Of a stretch of 64,000 nucleotides of DNA, positions 36,399 through 46,408 are shown in pieces. Every line of letters begins with the position of its first letter. Position 1 is the stretch's first letter. Under the pieces are notes generated by a model. The model worked only from the letters and a program-made list of their open reading frames with translations, did no database searches and had not been told where the DNA came from. Origin of the DNA: Salinibacterium xinjiangense (GTDB taxonomy: Bacteria > Actinomycetota > Actinomycetes > Actinomycetales > Microbacteriaceae); assembly GCF_014645015.1 (NCBI RefSeq), contig NZ_BMLC01000005.1:1-64000 (forward strand), read 5' to 3'. Position numbers and translations under genes: made by a program.

Positions 36399-37724
36399 AT
36401 GAACGACATCGGCACCTCGCTGCTCCGCATCGACATCGTCACCGGCCCATTGCTGTACGTCGTGCTGGGTCTTGCGACCGTCCAGCTGCTCTACCTTCTC
36501 GTGCGCGCCCCGACCAGGGTCTGGATTGTGACGGTCGTGATCGCCGTTGCCGCTGGGGTCGGGGTCGCTGGCATGACCTGGTTCGTGGTCGTGACGGTCG
36601 TCGATGCTTTCGGGATGTCGCCTGGTTTGGTGAGCTTCCTCTGGTTTGCCGCAACGTGTTCGGCGATAGCCCTGGCGTTGGCAAATCTGTGGCGTTCGCG
36701 CCGGCGTCGTAAAATCGTGGCTGTAGCATCCGTGCTGCTTTTTCTGGTGTCTGGGACATTAGCGATCAATGCGAGCTTCGGGCTGAACCGCACGCTGGGC
36801 TCGCTTTTCGGTGTGACGATGGCAGCGGCGGTCTCGCTACCGGCCACGAGTACGCCCCCGGAGACAGGCCCGAGTGCGCCCCCAAAGACCGGCCCGCTCT
36901 ACCAGAGCTGGGTAGCTCCGGCCGATCTCCCCGCGCAGGGCACGACCGGCAGCCAAGTGATCCCGAACACGGTTTCGGGATTCACCTCACGGCCGGCTGG
37001 GATCTATCTGCCGCCCGCGGCATTCGTTGCCAATGCGCCTGCGTTGCCGCTGGTCATCCTCCTCATGGGGCAGCCGGGTAACCCCGATCCGTCGTTCATC
37101 GCCGCGACCCTCGACCGGGATGCCGCCGCCCACGATGGTCTCGCACCGATCGTCATCGTCGCCGACCAACTCGGCGACCCGGCCAGCGACCCGCTGTGCC
37201 TGGACACTCCGAATTACGGCAAGGCTGAAACGTTCATCACCCAGGACGTCGTGAACTGGGCAGTGTCGAACCTGAACATCATCAAGGACCCGAGGTATTG
37301 GACCATTGCCGGGTATTCCAACGGCGGACAGTGCGCCATTTCTTTCGCAGCCAAGCACCCCGACTTGTTCTCTAACGTCGTCGACATCTCCGGCGAGGAA
37401 TTCGCTGGATCAGAGAGCGAAGAGGCGACACTCGCCGACGTCTTCCTCGGGGACCAGGCCGCCTACGACGCGATCAAACCCCTCAACCTGCTCGCCGCGA
37501 GGAAATTCATCGACACGGTCGCCGTCTTCACCGTCGGGTCCAACGACACAGGATTCATCCCCGGACAGCAGCGGATGGCGGCCGCAGCGACGGCCGCCGG
37601 CATGACGGTCACCTATTGGGAATCGCCCGACGGCGGGCACGTCCTTCCCGCGCTCACCGACGGCCTCGACGAGGCCTTCGTCGTGCTCTACCCACGGCTT
37701 GGGCTCGCACCAGCAACCGGTTGA
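36399..37724 (+). CDS. Membrane-anchored esterase-like alpha/beta hydrolase
   Basis: A 441-residue protein. Residues 1-165 contain four to five membrane segments with a basic loop (RSRRRRK). A Pro/Thr-rich linker (ATSTPPETGPSAPPKTGP) then leads to an extracytoplasmic hydrolase domain. The nucleophile motif is GYSNGGQCA, with a likely acid in GSNDTGF and histidine in PDGGHVLPAL. This fits the putative-esterase family (esterase D / Ag85-like). ATG 36399 was chosen because the membrane region starts there. It is the first gene of the cassette after att repeat 1. The substrate is unknown, possibly a cell-envelope ester. Confidence 0.75.
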   Translation: MNDIGTSLLRIDIVTGPLLYVVLGLATVQLLYLLVRAPTRVWIVTVVIAVAAGVGVAGMTWFVVVTVVDAFGMSPGLVSFLWFAATCSAIALALANLWRSRRRRKIVAVASVLLFLVSGTLAINASFGLNRTLGSLFGVTMAAAVSLPATSTPPETGPSAPPKTGPLYQSWVAPADLPAQGTTGSQVIPNTVSGFTSRPAGIYLPPAAFVANAPALPLVILLMGQPGNPDPSFIAATLDRDAAAHDGLAPIVIVADQLGDPASDPLCLDTPNYGKAETFITQDVVNWAVSNLNIIKDPRYWTIAGYSNGGQCAISFAAKHPDLFSNVVDISGEEFAGSESEEATLADVFLGDQAAYDAIKPLNLLAARKFIDTVAVFTVGSNDTGFIPGQQRMAAAATAAGMTVTYWESPDGGHVLPALTDGLDEAFVVLYPRLGLAPATG

Positions 37725-38197
37725 CCCGATACCAACTGCCTGTTGGCACCCTTGTTGCACCATTCCTCCGCGCCCGCCCCGCGCGCAAAAATGTCACATG
37801 GGACGGCCCGGGTTCAACATTGGCCCTGGTCAGCGAGTGACAAGCATCGGAGTGGGATTCAGCATTGGGTCTGGATCGAAATCTCAAGCGTGACAATCCG
37901 ACGTCCTGACGCCATTGCGACATCGGAGCGACGAGCACCGCCTGAGAGTGCAGGCGATAGTGGATCAACAGGTGTCTAACCATTACGAACAGCGTCATAG
38001 AAATATCCATGGCGCACGCGGAACGCGCAGCGCCCAATCCCGGCCTGGCCGCGGCGTATCGAGGGCAGGCTATCAACGCGGCGGTAAAGGGGGCAGTTGC
38101 TGAGGATCCGGTCTTTGGCGGACGTCTTTGGATGTCTCGATCCGGAGAGTACGGTTCACGATGTTATGACCGATGAATCGTAGGACGAGACAACGTC
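37725..38197. other. No supported gene
   Basis: About 470 bases after the esterase gene. The frames are short and unlike any known protein. No repeat or terminator stands out. Confidence 0.45.
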
Positions 38198-38638
38198 GTG
38201 GCAGAAGCATTTGGACTCGTAATCGCCACTGTTTGGGAATGGGACGGGGTTGTTCACGCAATGGCGTCGGGGCCGCATTCCGACCGGTGGATGACGTCGG
38301 CTGCTCGAGTGCTCACAGCCGAGGCGGGGTTTCGGCTCATCGTCGGCGAGAGCTTCGAGGGACTCGACCGCGTCTGGCTGTATCTCGGTCGCAGGGAAAT
38401 CAATTCTCGTGGGGACGCGAACCGAGATGATCTGCGCAATCACCACAACTATTCCGGCTGTGAGGTACGGCCCGGATGGCCAGCAAAAGGCAACTTCGAT
38501 GTTTCCGTTCCTTGGCGGATTACCCTGGAAATCGGAATGCGGCTCAACCCCAGAACGACCCGGGAGGAGGGCAAGGAGATTGTCGAGCAGAGATGCCTGT
38601 GCCGGGCACTAACGCGCTTGGGGGAGTCGCGTCTGTAG
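38198..38638 (+). CDS. Hypothetical protein
   Basis: A 146-residue open frame starting at GTG 38198. I recognise no family. It is hydrophilic with several tryptophans (VWEWDGVVH, WRITLEIGMRLNP) and no signal peptide or membrane segment. It converges on the small HTH gene 14 bases downstream. Overlapping frames on the other strand are shorter. It may be real, or a chance frame in high-GC DNA. Confidence 0.35.
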   Translation: MAEAFGLVIATVWEWDGVVHAMASGPHSDRWMTSAARVLTAEAGFRLIVGESFEGLDRVWLYLGRREINSRGDANRDDLRNHHNYSGCEVRPGWPAKGNFDVSVPWRITLEIGMRLNPRTTREEGKEIVEQRCLCRALTRLGESRL

Positions 38639-38652
38639 CGGCGTCGGCCGGA

Positions 38653-38949
38653 TTAGGTTGCGTCGGCCTGAGCGGACCGCATATGTGCCGGCCACAGCGC
38701 TACAGCCAGGCCGATTTCGAGCTTGGCGATCGTTTCCAACTCCGGCCAGGACCGTCCGTCGACGATCGAAAAAATCGTGGAGTGATCGACCCCGCAGCGA
38801 GCCGCCGCCTCCCGGAGGCTCAGGCCCTGAAGTTCCGACCGGAGATTCAACGCAAATCGGCGTGCAACCTCCGCTACCGCATCGTCGGTCGGAGTCTCTG
38901 GCCAGTTCGGCACACGCTCGCGAGGGGACAGCTTCTTCGGACGGGGCAT
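38653..38949 (-). CDS. Small XRE-type HTH protein
   Basis: A 98-residue protein. A basic N-terminus (MPRPKKLSPRERVPNW) is followed by a helix-turn-helix of the Cro/C1 type (LSLREAAARCGVDHSTIFSI) and a helix ELETIAKLEIGLAVALW. It has the size of an antitoxin or element-borne repressor and lies inside the first att-bounded cassette. No partner gene is recognised. Confidence 0.7.
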   Translation of the reverse strand: MPRPKKLSPRERVPNWPETPTDDAVAEVARRFALNLRSELQGLSLREAAARCGVDHSTIFSIVDGRSWPELETIAKLEIGLAVALWPAHMRSAQADAT

Positions 38950-39674
38950 AATCAGAGCGTAAAGGACACGGGTCGACCCGAGGCTTCACCATCAGAGACG
39001 AGAACCTCGGCGCAAACGGGAGGATGCGAATCTGTAGGTCAGGTCGCCTCAGGTCACCGAAACCCTCAGCAATCTCGAACGGACTGCTGCATCCAGCTTT
39101 TCCGCTCAATCATCGCAGCACAAAAAGCGAACGGCTGCGACGCCTCAGCAACTATCCGCTACTCGATCGTATGACGGGCACTCAGAACGCTTTGGACTCC
39201 ACATGGCCGACCAGTCACGGTCGCCGAATACCGCAGGCTCGAGACGAGGCTGGCGCCACGATTTGCCGTCGCGTGCTCGAAAACGCTATTTGTGCGACTG
39301 AAGATTAAGCTCATGAGACGCCTCGTATCCCACGCTTGGTCTCAAGGGGTCATCGCAACACCTGGGGTGCGCGATGAACATCCGTCTTTCGAGGACCAGA
39401 CGTTCTGATAACGCAACACCGCTGCACGCGTCGGACTGAAATGGTGCACCTCAACGAGGACGGTTGCTCGCGCGCCGCAGGGTGAAACGACGCTCGACCG
39501 ACCCTATTCACCAGAAAAAGCGGCCGGGGGTCGGGGACGGTCTTAGGAGCATTCTTTGGTTCACGCGCCGTGGTCAGAAGCAAGAGGAGTCAGAGCCTGA
39601 CGCTACCCACGTCGATCGCGCCGGGCATATAGTCGAGAACGTGTAATTATGCTCATCTCTTCGAGAGGAACTCC
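38950..39674. other. No supported gene; decayed sequence
   Basis: About 720 bases with only short conflicting frames and somewhat lower GC than its surroundings. No protein family or RNA recognised. Confidence 0.45.
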
Positions 39675-40730
39675 ATGAAGGCACTCGTTTATAAAGGTCC
39701 AGGCCAGAAGTCGTGGGAAGAGGTGCCCAACCCGGCGATCCTGCAACCGACCGACATCATCGTGAAGATCGACACAACGACGATCTGCGGCACCGACCTG
39801 CACATCCTCAAAGGCCACGTTCCCACTGTCGAGGTGGGAAGGATCCTCGGCCACGAGGGCGTGGGCACGGTCACTGAGCTCGGGGCCGCCGTCACGAGCC
39901 TCAAGTTGGGCGACCAGGTCATCCTTTCCTGCGTCTCCGCCTGCGGACACTGCAGCTACTGCAAGCTAGGGGTCTATTCGCACTGTCTTGCCGACGAGGG
40001 GGCATCCGGCATCGGCTGGATTTTGGGCCATCTCATCGACGGGACGCAGGCCGAATTCGTGCGGGTGCCCTTCGCGGAGACGTCGGTCTACCTGCTGCCC
40101 GAGAATGTCACCCCCCAGCAGGGAACTGTGCTCTCGGACATCCTGCCGACTGGGCACGAGATTGGTGTGAAGTACGGCAGGGTCAAGGCTGGCGATGTCG
40201 TCGCTGTCGTCGGTGCGGGTCCGGTCGGACTCGCGGCGATTGCCACCGCGGGTCTCTATGGCCCCTCGCGGATTATTGCGATCGATCTCGACGCCAATCG
40301 AGTGGAGGAGGCCAGAAAATTCGGCGCCACCGACACGGTCGTCTCGAGTGATGCTGACTGGAAGAAGCAGGTACTTGCGATGACCGACGGGCTCGGGGTC
40401 GACGTCGCGATAGAGGCCGTCGGTATTCCGCAGACTTTCACGATGTGTCTCGACATCGTGCGTCCCGCTGGCGCCGTGGCAAACGTCGGAGTGCACAGCA
40501 AGTCGGTCGATTTCCCGTTGCAGGACTTGTGGATCTCGAACATCAATATCAGCATGGGTCTCGTCAACACCGACACACTCGATATTCTCCTCAAGCTCGT
40601 TGCGCAGAAAAAGATCGTGGCCGAGAACTTCGTCAGCCACACCTTCGAACTCGGAGACATTATCGAGGCCTACGACGTGTTTGGGCGTGCCGCCGAAACA
40701 AAAGCCCTCAAGGTTCTTCTCAACGCATAG
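39675..40730 (+). CDS. Zinc-dependent alcohol dehydrogenase
   Basis: A 351-residue medium-chain dehydrogenase. Catalytic zinc residues are C38 (TTTICGTDLH) and H60-E61 (ILGHEGVG). The structural zinc loop has C90, C93, C96 and C104 (CGHCSYCKLGVYSHC). The Rossmann glycine motif is VVGAGPVGLAAIATA. The sequence looks like secondary-alcohol or broad-range ADHs of actinobacteria. ATG 39675 follows GAGAGGAAC. It is the last gene before the second att-like repeat and stands alone. Confidence 0.9.
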   Translation: MKALVYKGPGQKSWEEVPNPAILQPTDIIVKIDTTTICGTDLHILKGHVPTVEVGRILGHEGVGTVTELGAAVTSLKLGDQVILSCVSACGHCSYCKLGVYSHCLADEGASGIGWILGHLIDGTQAEFVRVPFAETSVYLLPENVTPQQGTVLSDILPTGHEIGVKYGRVKAGDVVAVVGAGPVGLAAIATAGLYGPSRIIAIDLDANRVEEARKFGATDTVVSSDADWKKQVLAMTDGLGVDVAIEAVGIPQTFTMCLDIVRPAGAVANVGVHSKSVDFPLQDLWISNINISMGLVNTDTLDILLKLVAQKKIVAENFVSHTFELGDIIEAYDVFGRAAETKALKVLLNA

Positions 40731-41100
40731 GTCCCTTCCCGATCCGGCCCAGCGTCCGGCGGGGTCTGCCCCGAAGTGCGCGGGATCTGTCCCGCCGCTC
40801 GCGCGGTTGTCCTCTGACGTGCCCCACGATTTAGTTTCTTCGGTGGGTGTGGAGTTTCGGGCCTTGCTGGGAGGCTGTGAAACATGTTGATACCGTGCTC
40901 TGCCGAGTCGCAGCTAGCGCGGTCGCGCTGGGCAGGGACAGCAGACCTCTGTCACCACCACTGCCGCTGAGGTCGGGATCAGTCAGTCGTGCCTTCGTGA
41001 CCAGACCCGTCAGGACCAGGCGAATCGGGGTGAGCTTCTCGGAGTCATAACGGTCGAGAACGCGGAAGTTGCCCGCCGACAGAAGTATCTGCGCGGAGTG
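40731..41100. other. No gene; contains a lone IS end
   Basis: Between the dehydrogenase gene and att repeat 2. The only recognisable sequence is the IS3-type terminus at 40817. Remaining frames are short. Confidence 0.5.
40817..40860 (+). repeat. Solo IS3-type inverted repeat
   Basis: TGACGTGCCCCACGATTTAG matches the left end of the IS at 4150 at most positions, and GGTGTGGAGTTT continues the resemblance. No transposase follows. It is the scar of a deleted relative. Confidence 0.6.
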
Positions 41101-41293
41101 ATTCAGCCAACACTTACCCAACACTTTGACCCGGAATTGCCCCGGAATGTTCGGTAATCGTCAGACCTGGTGTCTTTCCCAGACGCCTTTACTTCCGCAT
41201 GATTCCGGGGTTCTCGGCACTACTCGGTGCTTGACGGACCCGTCGATTCGAAGACAGGGGGTCACAGGTTCAAATCCTGTCAGCCCGACAATG
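41101..41293 (+). repeat. Attachment-site-like repeat, copy 2 (left arm and core)
   Basis: It shares the left arm (two CCAACACTT-type repeats at 41106-41125) and core (41255-41290) with copies 1 and 3, with one core difference (GTCACAGG for GTCGCAGG). Similarity stops within a few bases after the core, so the right arm and terminator hairpin are missing. This looks like an attL/attR-type junction between two cassettes. Confidence 0.7.
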
Positions 41294-41709
41294 GGGCTGT
41301 TCAAAGAACTGCCTGAAAGAGAAACGCTCCGGAGAGATTTCGGGCGCGTTTCGTGTTTTCTGGACCAGAATCGGTCCCGGGGAGGCAGCTGCATCGCCCT
41401 TCGACACGATCTGCTCGTTGACTGCTGGGCGCGCCCGGGTCGGTGTGCATCACATCGTTCGGTGTGCGGTGAGTTTTACCCTCTCGGGCGGTGTTGCAGC
41501 CGGGCTGACGGGACAGGAGGCAGGCGGAATCCGTCGACTCCGCCTGCCGCAACACTGCAGAATCACGAGCAGCTAGCAGTATTTCTGCAGAAACATGTCG
41601 CCGCGCCTTACCCCGTGCGAATGATCCGCAAACCGGTTCGCACGGCGCTCGCGGCAGGAAGACGGGCAGGGGATTCTGGAGGGCTGGTGACCCTGATAAA
41701 ATTGGCATT
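41294..41709. other. No supported gene
   Basis: About 415 bases between att repeat 2 and the second alcohol dehydrogenase. Short frames on both strands overlap, and nothing is recognised. Confidence 0.45.
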
Positions 41710-42717
41710 GTGTTCGCCATTGAGCTAGACGCTCCTTCCCCGCTGTCTGAACATCCACTCAACTGGCGCGAGATCGCCACCCCCGAGCCCGGCCCAGGGC
41801 AGCTGCTGATCAAAATAGCGGCGTGCGGGGTGTGCCGCTCGAATCTGCACATGATCGAGGGCGATTGGATTGATGGGGGAGTGCCTGCCATCAGCCCGAT
41901 CATCCCCGGGCACGAGGCGACCGGCACGGTAGCCGCGATTGGTGCGGGCGTGACGACATTCCAGATCGGTGATCGGGTTGGTGTGCAGCCGCTGTGGTGG
42001 ACGTGCGAGGAGTGCGAGTTCTGCCTCTCCGGCCGCGAGGAACTCTGCCATGAGCGCAAGATCACGGGTGAGCACGTAAACGGCGCGTACGCGGAGTTCA
42101 TGCTCTCGTATGCGGCGCACAGCTATCACGTGCCTGAGTCCATCGACCTGGTTGATGCCGCTCCGCTGTTCTGCCCGGGAATCACCGCGTTCAGCGCCGT
42201 TTCAAAGCTCGACCTCGGGCCCGGAAAGCGTGTCGGAGTGTTCGGCATCGGTGGCGTTGGCCATATGGCCCTGCAGTTTGCGGTACTCACCGGAGCCGAT
42301 GTCATCGCAGTGGGTCGCAGCGCTGGTCACCTCGAGGTAGCGAAAGAGCTCGGTGCAACGGAGGTGGTGGACTCGACGAAGGTCGACCCGGGTGAATACC
42401 TGGAAGACTCTCTCGACGCGGTGCTCACCTTCGCGCCCTCCGACGTGGTGAACGCCGGCGCGCTCCGGGCGCTCAAGTGGGGCGGCACTCTCGTCACTGG
42501 TGTTCCCCTGACGTTCGAGGGGTTCCCTTTCAACAAGAGTCAGACTGTGATCGGTACGATCCTCGGCAACCGCGCGCAGATGAACGAGGTGCTGCGTCTC
42601 GCCGCGGACGGGAAGATCCGCACCGTGGTCGACCGCTTCCCGATGGCCGACGCAGCCGAGGTCCTTCAGAAGCTCACCAGCGGAGAGTTGCGCTCGCGCG
42701 CCGTGCTCGAGAACTGA
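41710..42717 (+). CDS. Zinc-dependent alcohol dehydrogenase
   Basis: A 335-residue medium-chain dehydrogenase of the AdhA type. Catalytic zinc residues are C39 or C42 within ACGVCRSNLH, and H68-E69 (IPGHEATG). The structural zinc motif is CEECEFCLSGREELC. The coenzyme motif is GVFGIGGVGHMALQFA. The conserved TD before LH is SN here (N45), a change next to the catalytic site. The start is GTG 41710. Convergent with fhs and first gene of the second cassette, it may oxidise a polyol or primary alcohol for the ketose genes beyond. Confidence 0.88.
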   Translation: MFAIELDAPSPLSEHPLNWREIATPEPGPGQLLIKIAACGVCRSNLHMIEGDWIDGGVPAISPIIPGHEATGTVAAIGAGVTTFQIGDRVGVQPLWWTCEECEFCLSGREELCHERKITGEHVNGAYAEFMLSYAAHSYHVPESIDLVDAAPLFCPGITAFSAVSKLDLGPGKRVGVFGIGGVGHMALQFAVLTGADVIAVGRSAGHLEVAKELGATEVVDSTKVDPGEYLEDSLDAVLTFAPSDVVNAGALRALKWGGTLVTGVPLTFEGFPFNKSQTVIGTILGNRAQMNEVLRLAADGKIRTVVDRFPMADAAEVLQKLTSGELRSRAVLEN

Positions 42718-42862
42718 TTTTCACCCAGCCCCGTCAGGTGGCCGAAAACAGCATGGGCATCTCGCACGGCTGAGTGAACGCGCGGCATCACAGCCGTATC
42801 CGGGCACCCCGCACGACGTCACCGATCGTCCAAACGGGCATCTGCCTGACAGCATCTGCCTA

Positions 42863-44554
42863 TCAGGACAACCCGACGATCTCGCCGTTCTCATCGATAT
42901 CGATGTGTTCGGCCGCTGGTGCAGACGAGAGACCGGGCATGGTGCGCATGTCGCCACAGATGGGGTAGATGAATCCGGCCCCGATTGACGCACGTACCTC
43001 ACGCACCGGCAGTCGCCACCCGGTCGGTGCTCCCTTGATGCTGGGGTCGGCCGACAGGGACAGGTGTGTCTTGGCGATGCATACCGGCAGGTTGCCGAAG
43101 CCCGCCTGCTCGTATCTGTCGAGTTGCCGCGCGGCTAGCGGTGAGATGTCTACCCCGTCGGCGCCGTACATCTCGCGCGCGATCAGATCGATCTTGTCGA
43201 CCAGGGAAAGCTCGTCGGGATAGAGCCGGTGGTAGCTCGACGGCTCAGTGCAGGCCTCGGCTACAGCCTCGGCCAGTTCGGCCGCACCGCGACCGCCCTC
43301 GGTGAAGTGGTGACTGATGGCCACTCGTACACCCTCCTCCGCCGCGATGTCCATGATCGCCCGGTGCTCACTGTCATGGTCGGTGGGAAACGCATTCACG
43401 GCAATGACCGGTGTGACTCCGTGCTTGCGGATGTTGGCGATCTGCTGGCGGAGGTTCGCCGCCCCGGCGAAGATGTCATCGGGGTTCTCGGCCAGCATCT
43501 CCGCTGGCAGCGGTCGACCGGCGACCACCCGGTACTTGCTCGAGTGGGTTTTCAGGTCACGCACCGTCGCGACGATGACGGCAGCATCCGGTGTCAGCCC
43601 GGACGCGCGGCACTTGATGTTGAAGAACTTTTCCGCGCCGATATCTGCACCGAACCCCGCCTCGGTGATGAGGTAGTCACCCGCATGGATGCCGATCAGG
43701 TCGGCGACGACGGAGGAGTTACCGGTGGCGATGTTGCCGAACGGACCCGCGTGCACGAGAACTGGCGTCTGCTCCACGGTCTGCATCAGGTTCGGCTTGA
43801 TGGCATCCTTCAGCATCACCGTCATGGCGCCGGCCACCTTGAGCGTCTCGGCCGTCACCGGATCGCCATCGCCGTTGTAGCCGACGACGATTCTTCCCAT
43901 CCGCTCGCGGAGATCACGCAGTGATGTGCACAGCGACAACAGCGCCATCACCTCGCTGGCTGCGGAGATGTCGAAACCGGTCTGCAGCGGATTGCCGTCA
44001 TCAGGAGTGCCGAGCCCGGTGATGATGTTGCGCAGTTCGCGGTCGTTGACGTCGAGGACACGCCGCCAGGTGATCTGATGGGGATCCAACCCGAGACGGT
44101 TTCCCTTGTGGATATGGTTACCGATCATCGCCGACAGAAGGTTGTGGGCCGCGGTCACGGCGTGCATGTCGCCGGTCAGGTGCAGGTTGAGTGCCTCCAT
44201 CGGCACCACCTGGGCGTAGCCACCACCAGCGGCGCCACCCTTGATACCGAACACCGGTCCCATCGACGGCTGCCGGATGGCGACGATCCCGAGCTTGTCG
44301 ATCTGCCGAAAGCCCTGGCCGAGCCCGATCGCGGTGGTCGTCTTACCTGACCCAAGTGGTGTGGGCGTGATTGCGCTGACGACGACATACTTGGCCCGGG
44401 GACGATCACGCAGCTCATCAATCGCGCCGAGGGAGATCTTCGCTGCCGCGTTTCCGTAGGGTTCAAGCAGGTGTGCACCGATGCCCATGTCGGCTGCCAC
44501 CTCTGTCAGCGGACGACGGGTCGCAGCACGGGAAATAGCGAGATCCGAGGGCAT
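42863..44554 (-). CDS. fhs: Formate-tetrahydrofolate ligase
   Basis: A 563-residue ATP-dependent ligase making 10-formyl-tetrahydrofolate from formate. The N-terminus MPSDLAISRAA is the family start. The ATP motif TPTPLGSGKTTT is at about residues 63-74, and GGAAGGGYAQVVPMEALNLH and DFDVSAA-like blocks follow. Length is normal. An AGGAGG at 44592-44597 lies 37 bases upstream of ATG 44554, too far for that start, and no other site is evident. It is the last gene on the minus strand, about 200 bases after the SDR gene. Confidence 0.93.
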   Translation of the reverse strand: MPSDLAISRAATRRPLTEVAADMGIGAHLLEPYGNAAAKISLGAIDELRDRPRAKYVVVSAITPTPLGSGKTTTAIGLGQGFRQIDKLGIVAIRQPSMGPVFGIKGGAAGGGYAQVVPMEALNLHLTGDMHAVTAAHNLLSAMIGNHIHKGNRLGLDPHQITWRRVLDVNDRELRNIITGLGTPDDGNPLQTGFDISAASEVMALLSLCTSLRDLRERMGRIVVGYNGDGDPVTAETLKVAGAMTVMLKDAIKPNLMQTVEQTPVLVHAGPFGNIATGNSSVVADLIGIHAGDYLITEAGFGADIGAEKFFNIKCRASGLTPDAAVIVATVRDLKTHSSKYRVVAGRPLPAEMLAENPDDIFAGAANLRQQIANIRKHGVTPVIAVNAFPTDHDSEHRAIMDIAAEEGVRVAISHHFTEGGRGAAELAEAVAEACTEPSSYHRLYPDELSLVDKIDLIAREMYGADGVDISPLAARQLDRYEQAGFGNLPVCIAKTHLSLSADPSIKGAPTGWRLPVREVRASIGAGFIYPICGDMRTMPGLSSAPAAEHIDIDENGEIVGLS

Positions 44555-44763
44555 GGCCGCGCCGCTTGGTCGAGATGGCTTGAGAATGATGCCTCCTGAG
44601 TTTTAACCGCCTGCAGCGCAGCTGACTCGGTGGGGTGGTGGTTTCACGCGGCTGTAAGCGCCACCACTATTCTCTCAAACTCGATCGGGTTGAGCGCAGC
44701 GACGCGGCTCAGCTGATCGGTGCGGTGTCTGATCCCTGTGATGCGCCGGGCGGTACCTGTTGC

Positions 44764-45621
44764 TCAGATGCTGCGGTGGTCGCGCACGGCCAACTCGAGG
44801 GCTTCGAGACCGGGTGCGAGGGCAGCATCCACCGCCATCGGATCGGTGATGTTGAGCTGCTGCATCTGCCGGCGATCGCCCGGTGCGGTGTTTATTTCGT
44901 GCTCTCCAGCTTCCAGAGCAGCTATCAGGTCGGTGATGACGTCGCCCAGCGATCGACGTTCCCACCCGAGATCGGCACCGGCGTTCTGCGAGGTCATCAT
45001 CGCCGTCTCGGTGGCACCGGGGTAGACCGTCGCGACATGCACGCCAGTGCCAATCAACTCACGGCGAAGAGATTCGCCGAACCGGGCAAGGCCTGACTTC
45101 GTGGCCGCATAGACGGAGTAGAACGGCATACCGACCAGCGCAATCCCGCTGGCAATGTTCAGAAGGATGCTCCCTCGGCCAGTTCCGCTCTGACGAAGAG
45201 CGGGAAGCAGGGCCTTGGTGAGCAGAATCGGGGCAGTGAGGTTCAAAGTGATCATGGAGTGGACATCCGCATCGCTGGTCAATTCGAGCCGCCCCGCGCG
45301 AACATTGCCGGCGTTGTTTACCAGCAGATCAATCGTGTCCCAGGATGCGACCGCCTGCACAATCCGCTCGGCTGCACCGGGCTGAGTGAGGTCTTCGACC
45401 AGAATTTCGGATGTTCCGCCAGCAGAGGTCACGAGCCCGGCCGTTTCCGTGAGCGTGGTCTGCTGTCGCCCGACGAGCAGCAAGTGACCCCCGCGCCGAC
45501 CGAATTCAAGCGCGAGTGCCCGGCCAATGCCCTGCCCTGCGCCCGTGATGATCCCGCGGCGGTTGGTGAGATCAAGGGCCGTGAGATTCGTAGCGGTGAG
45601 ATCGGGAGTCGTTGAATGCAT
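44764..45621 (-). CDS. Short-chain dehydrogenase/reductase
   Basis: A 285-residue classical SDR. TGAGQGIGRALALEFG is the coenzyme motif, NNAGN the structural motif, and the catalytic Ser, Tyr and Lys occur in NIASGIALVGMPFYSVYAAT plus K. ATG 45621 was chosen with GAAAGAAG upstream; a longer frame has no support. The C-terminal 60 residues are less typical. It sits between the broken IclR regulator and fhs. A polyol or keto-sugar substrate is likely. Confidence 0.88.
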   Translation of the reverse strand: MHSTTPDLTATNLTALDLTNRRGIITGAGQGIGRALALEFGRRGGHLLLVGRQQTTLTETAGLVTSAGGTSEILVEDLTQPGAAERIVQAVASWDTIDLLVNNAGNVRAGRLELTSDADVHSMITLNLTAPILLTKALLPALRQSGTGRGSILLNIASGIALVGMPFYSVYAATKSGLARFGESLRRELIGTGVHVATVYPGATETAMMTSQNAGADLGWERRSLGDVITDLIAALEAGEHEINTAPGDRRQMQQLNITDPMAVDAALAPGLEALELAVRDHRSI

Positions 45622-45823
45622 TGGAGCACGCTTCTTTCCGTTGATTTCGGCAGGATGGAAGCGGCCCGAAGTTCCGGGCCGTCGCCACGGACGCTGATTG
45701 AAGACAACCGGGCACACCGACAGAAATTCCGCAGCTGTCCCGCAGCCCGCCGATGTGGCCGGCGCGGCTGCGCACCGGAACCTGCGCTCACCTCACGAGC
45801 GTGACCGGGCAACCCGAATCACA

Positions 45824-46223
45824 TCACCGTCGTCCGACGGTCGATCGATTTCTTAGTTTTTTGGTGATCACGTGTGCCTGTTCCAGCAGCAGCCTGCTCA
45901 GTTCTGGCCTGCGTGAAGTGCTGCAGCGTGACTCGATCCCGGTGAGGCTGAGCGCCCATGCGGGGCGGCCGTACTCGTCGAACATTGCTGCTCCCATACC
46001 CCAGCCGCCTTCCACAATGAGGCCCGGGTTGACCGCGTAGCCGTGTTGCCGCGTCTCGGGCGATGCGCTGTCGCAAGACGGGAATCGCATGCGATGCGCC
46101 CCACTCAGCCTCCAACAGATCCCATGCCAGATAGGCCTCGGCCTGGGCGAGGGAGAGAAAGTAGAGGATTGCCAGCCCGGCTGAGGCCATACCAAGCGGG
46201 AACCGAACACCCTCGTGAAGCAC
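45824..46223 (-). pseudogene. IclR-family regulator, C-terminal domain only
   Basis: The effector domain of an IclR regulator in two frames. LHEGVRFPLGMASAGLAILY and EAYLAWDLLEAEWGASHAIP lie in one frame. After a frame change near 46055 the other reads HGYAVNPGLIVEGGWGMGAA and RPAWALSLTGIESR, with further damage before the end. The HTH domain is missing. It probably once controlled the DhaK or SDR genes beside it. Confidence 0.8.
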
Positions 46224-46408
46224 GACCGACCCAACGGGAAAGCTACCTCCTCACGCTGCCGCGCGTTTTGCGTGCGGCGTGGAGATTCCACCGCGTCATC
46301 GAGCATCCGTCGCATCGGTTGGCCCGGTGCATTACCGGCGTGGTGACGGCCCGGCTCGAGACGCACAGAGGGCGCTAAACACCGTCGGCGGCGTAATCGG
46401 ACTCTTCT

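Noticed and set aside
44635-44667. GTGGTGG/CCACCAC hairpin between SDR and fhs
   Set aside because: The stem is clear, but the 19-base loop and missing T-tract give no basis to call a terminator or riboswitch.
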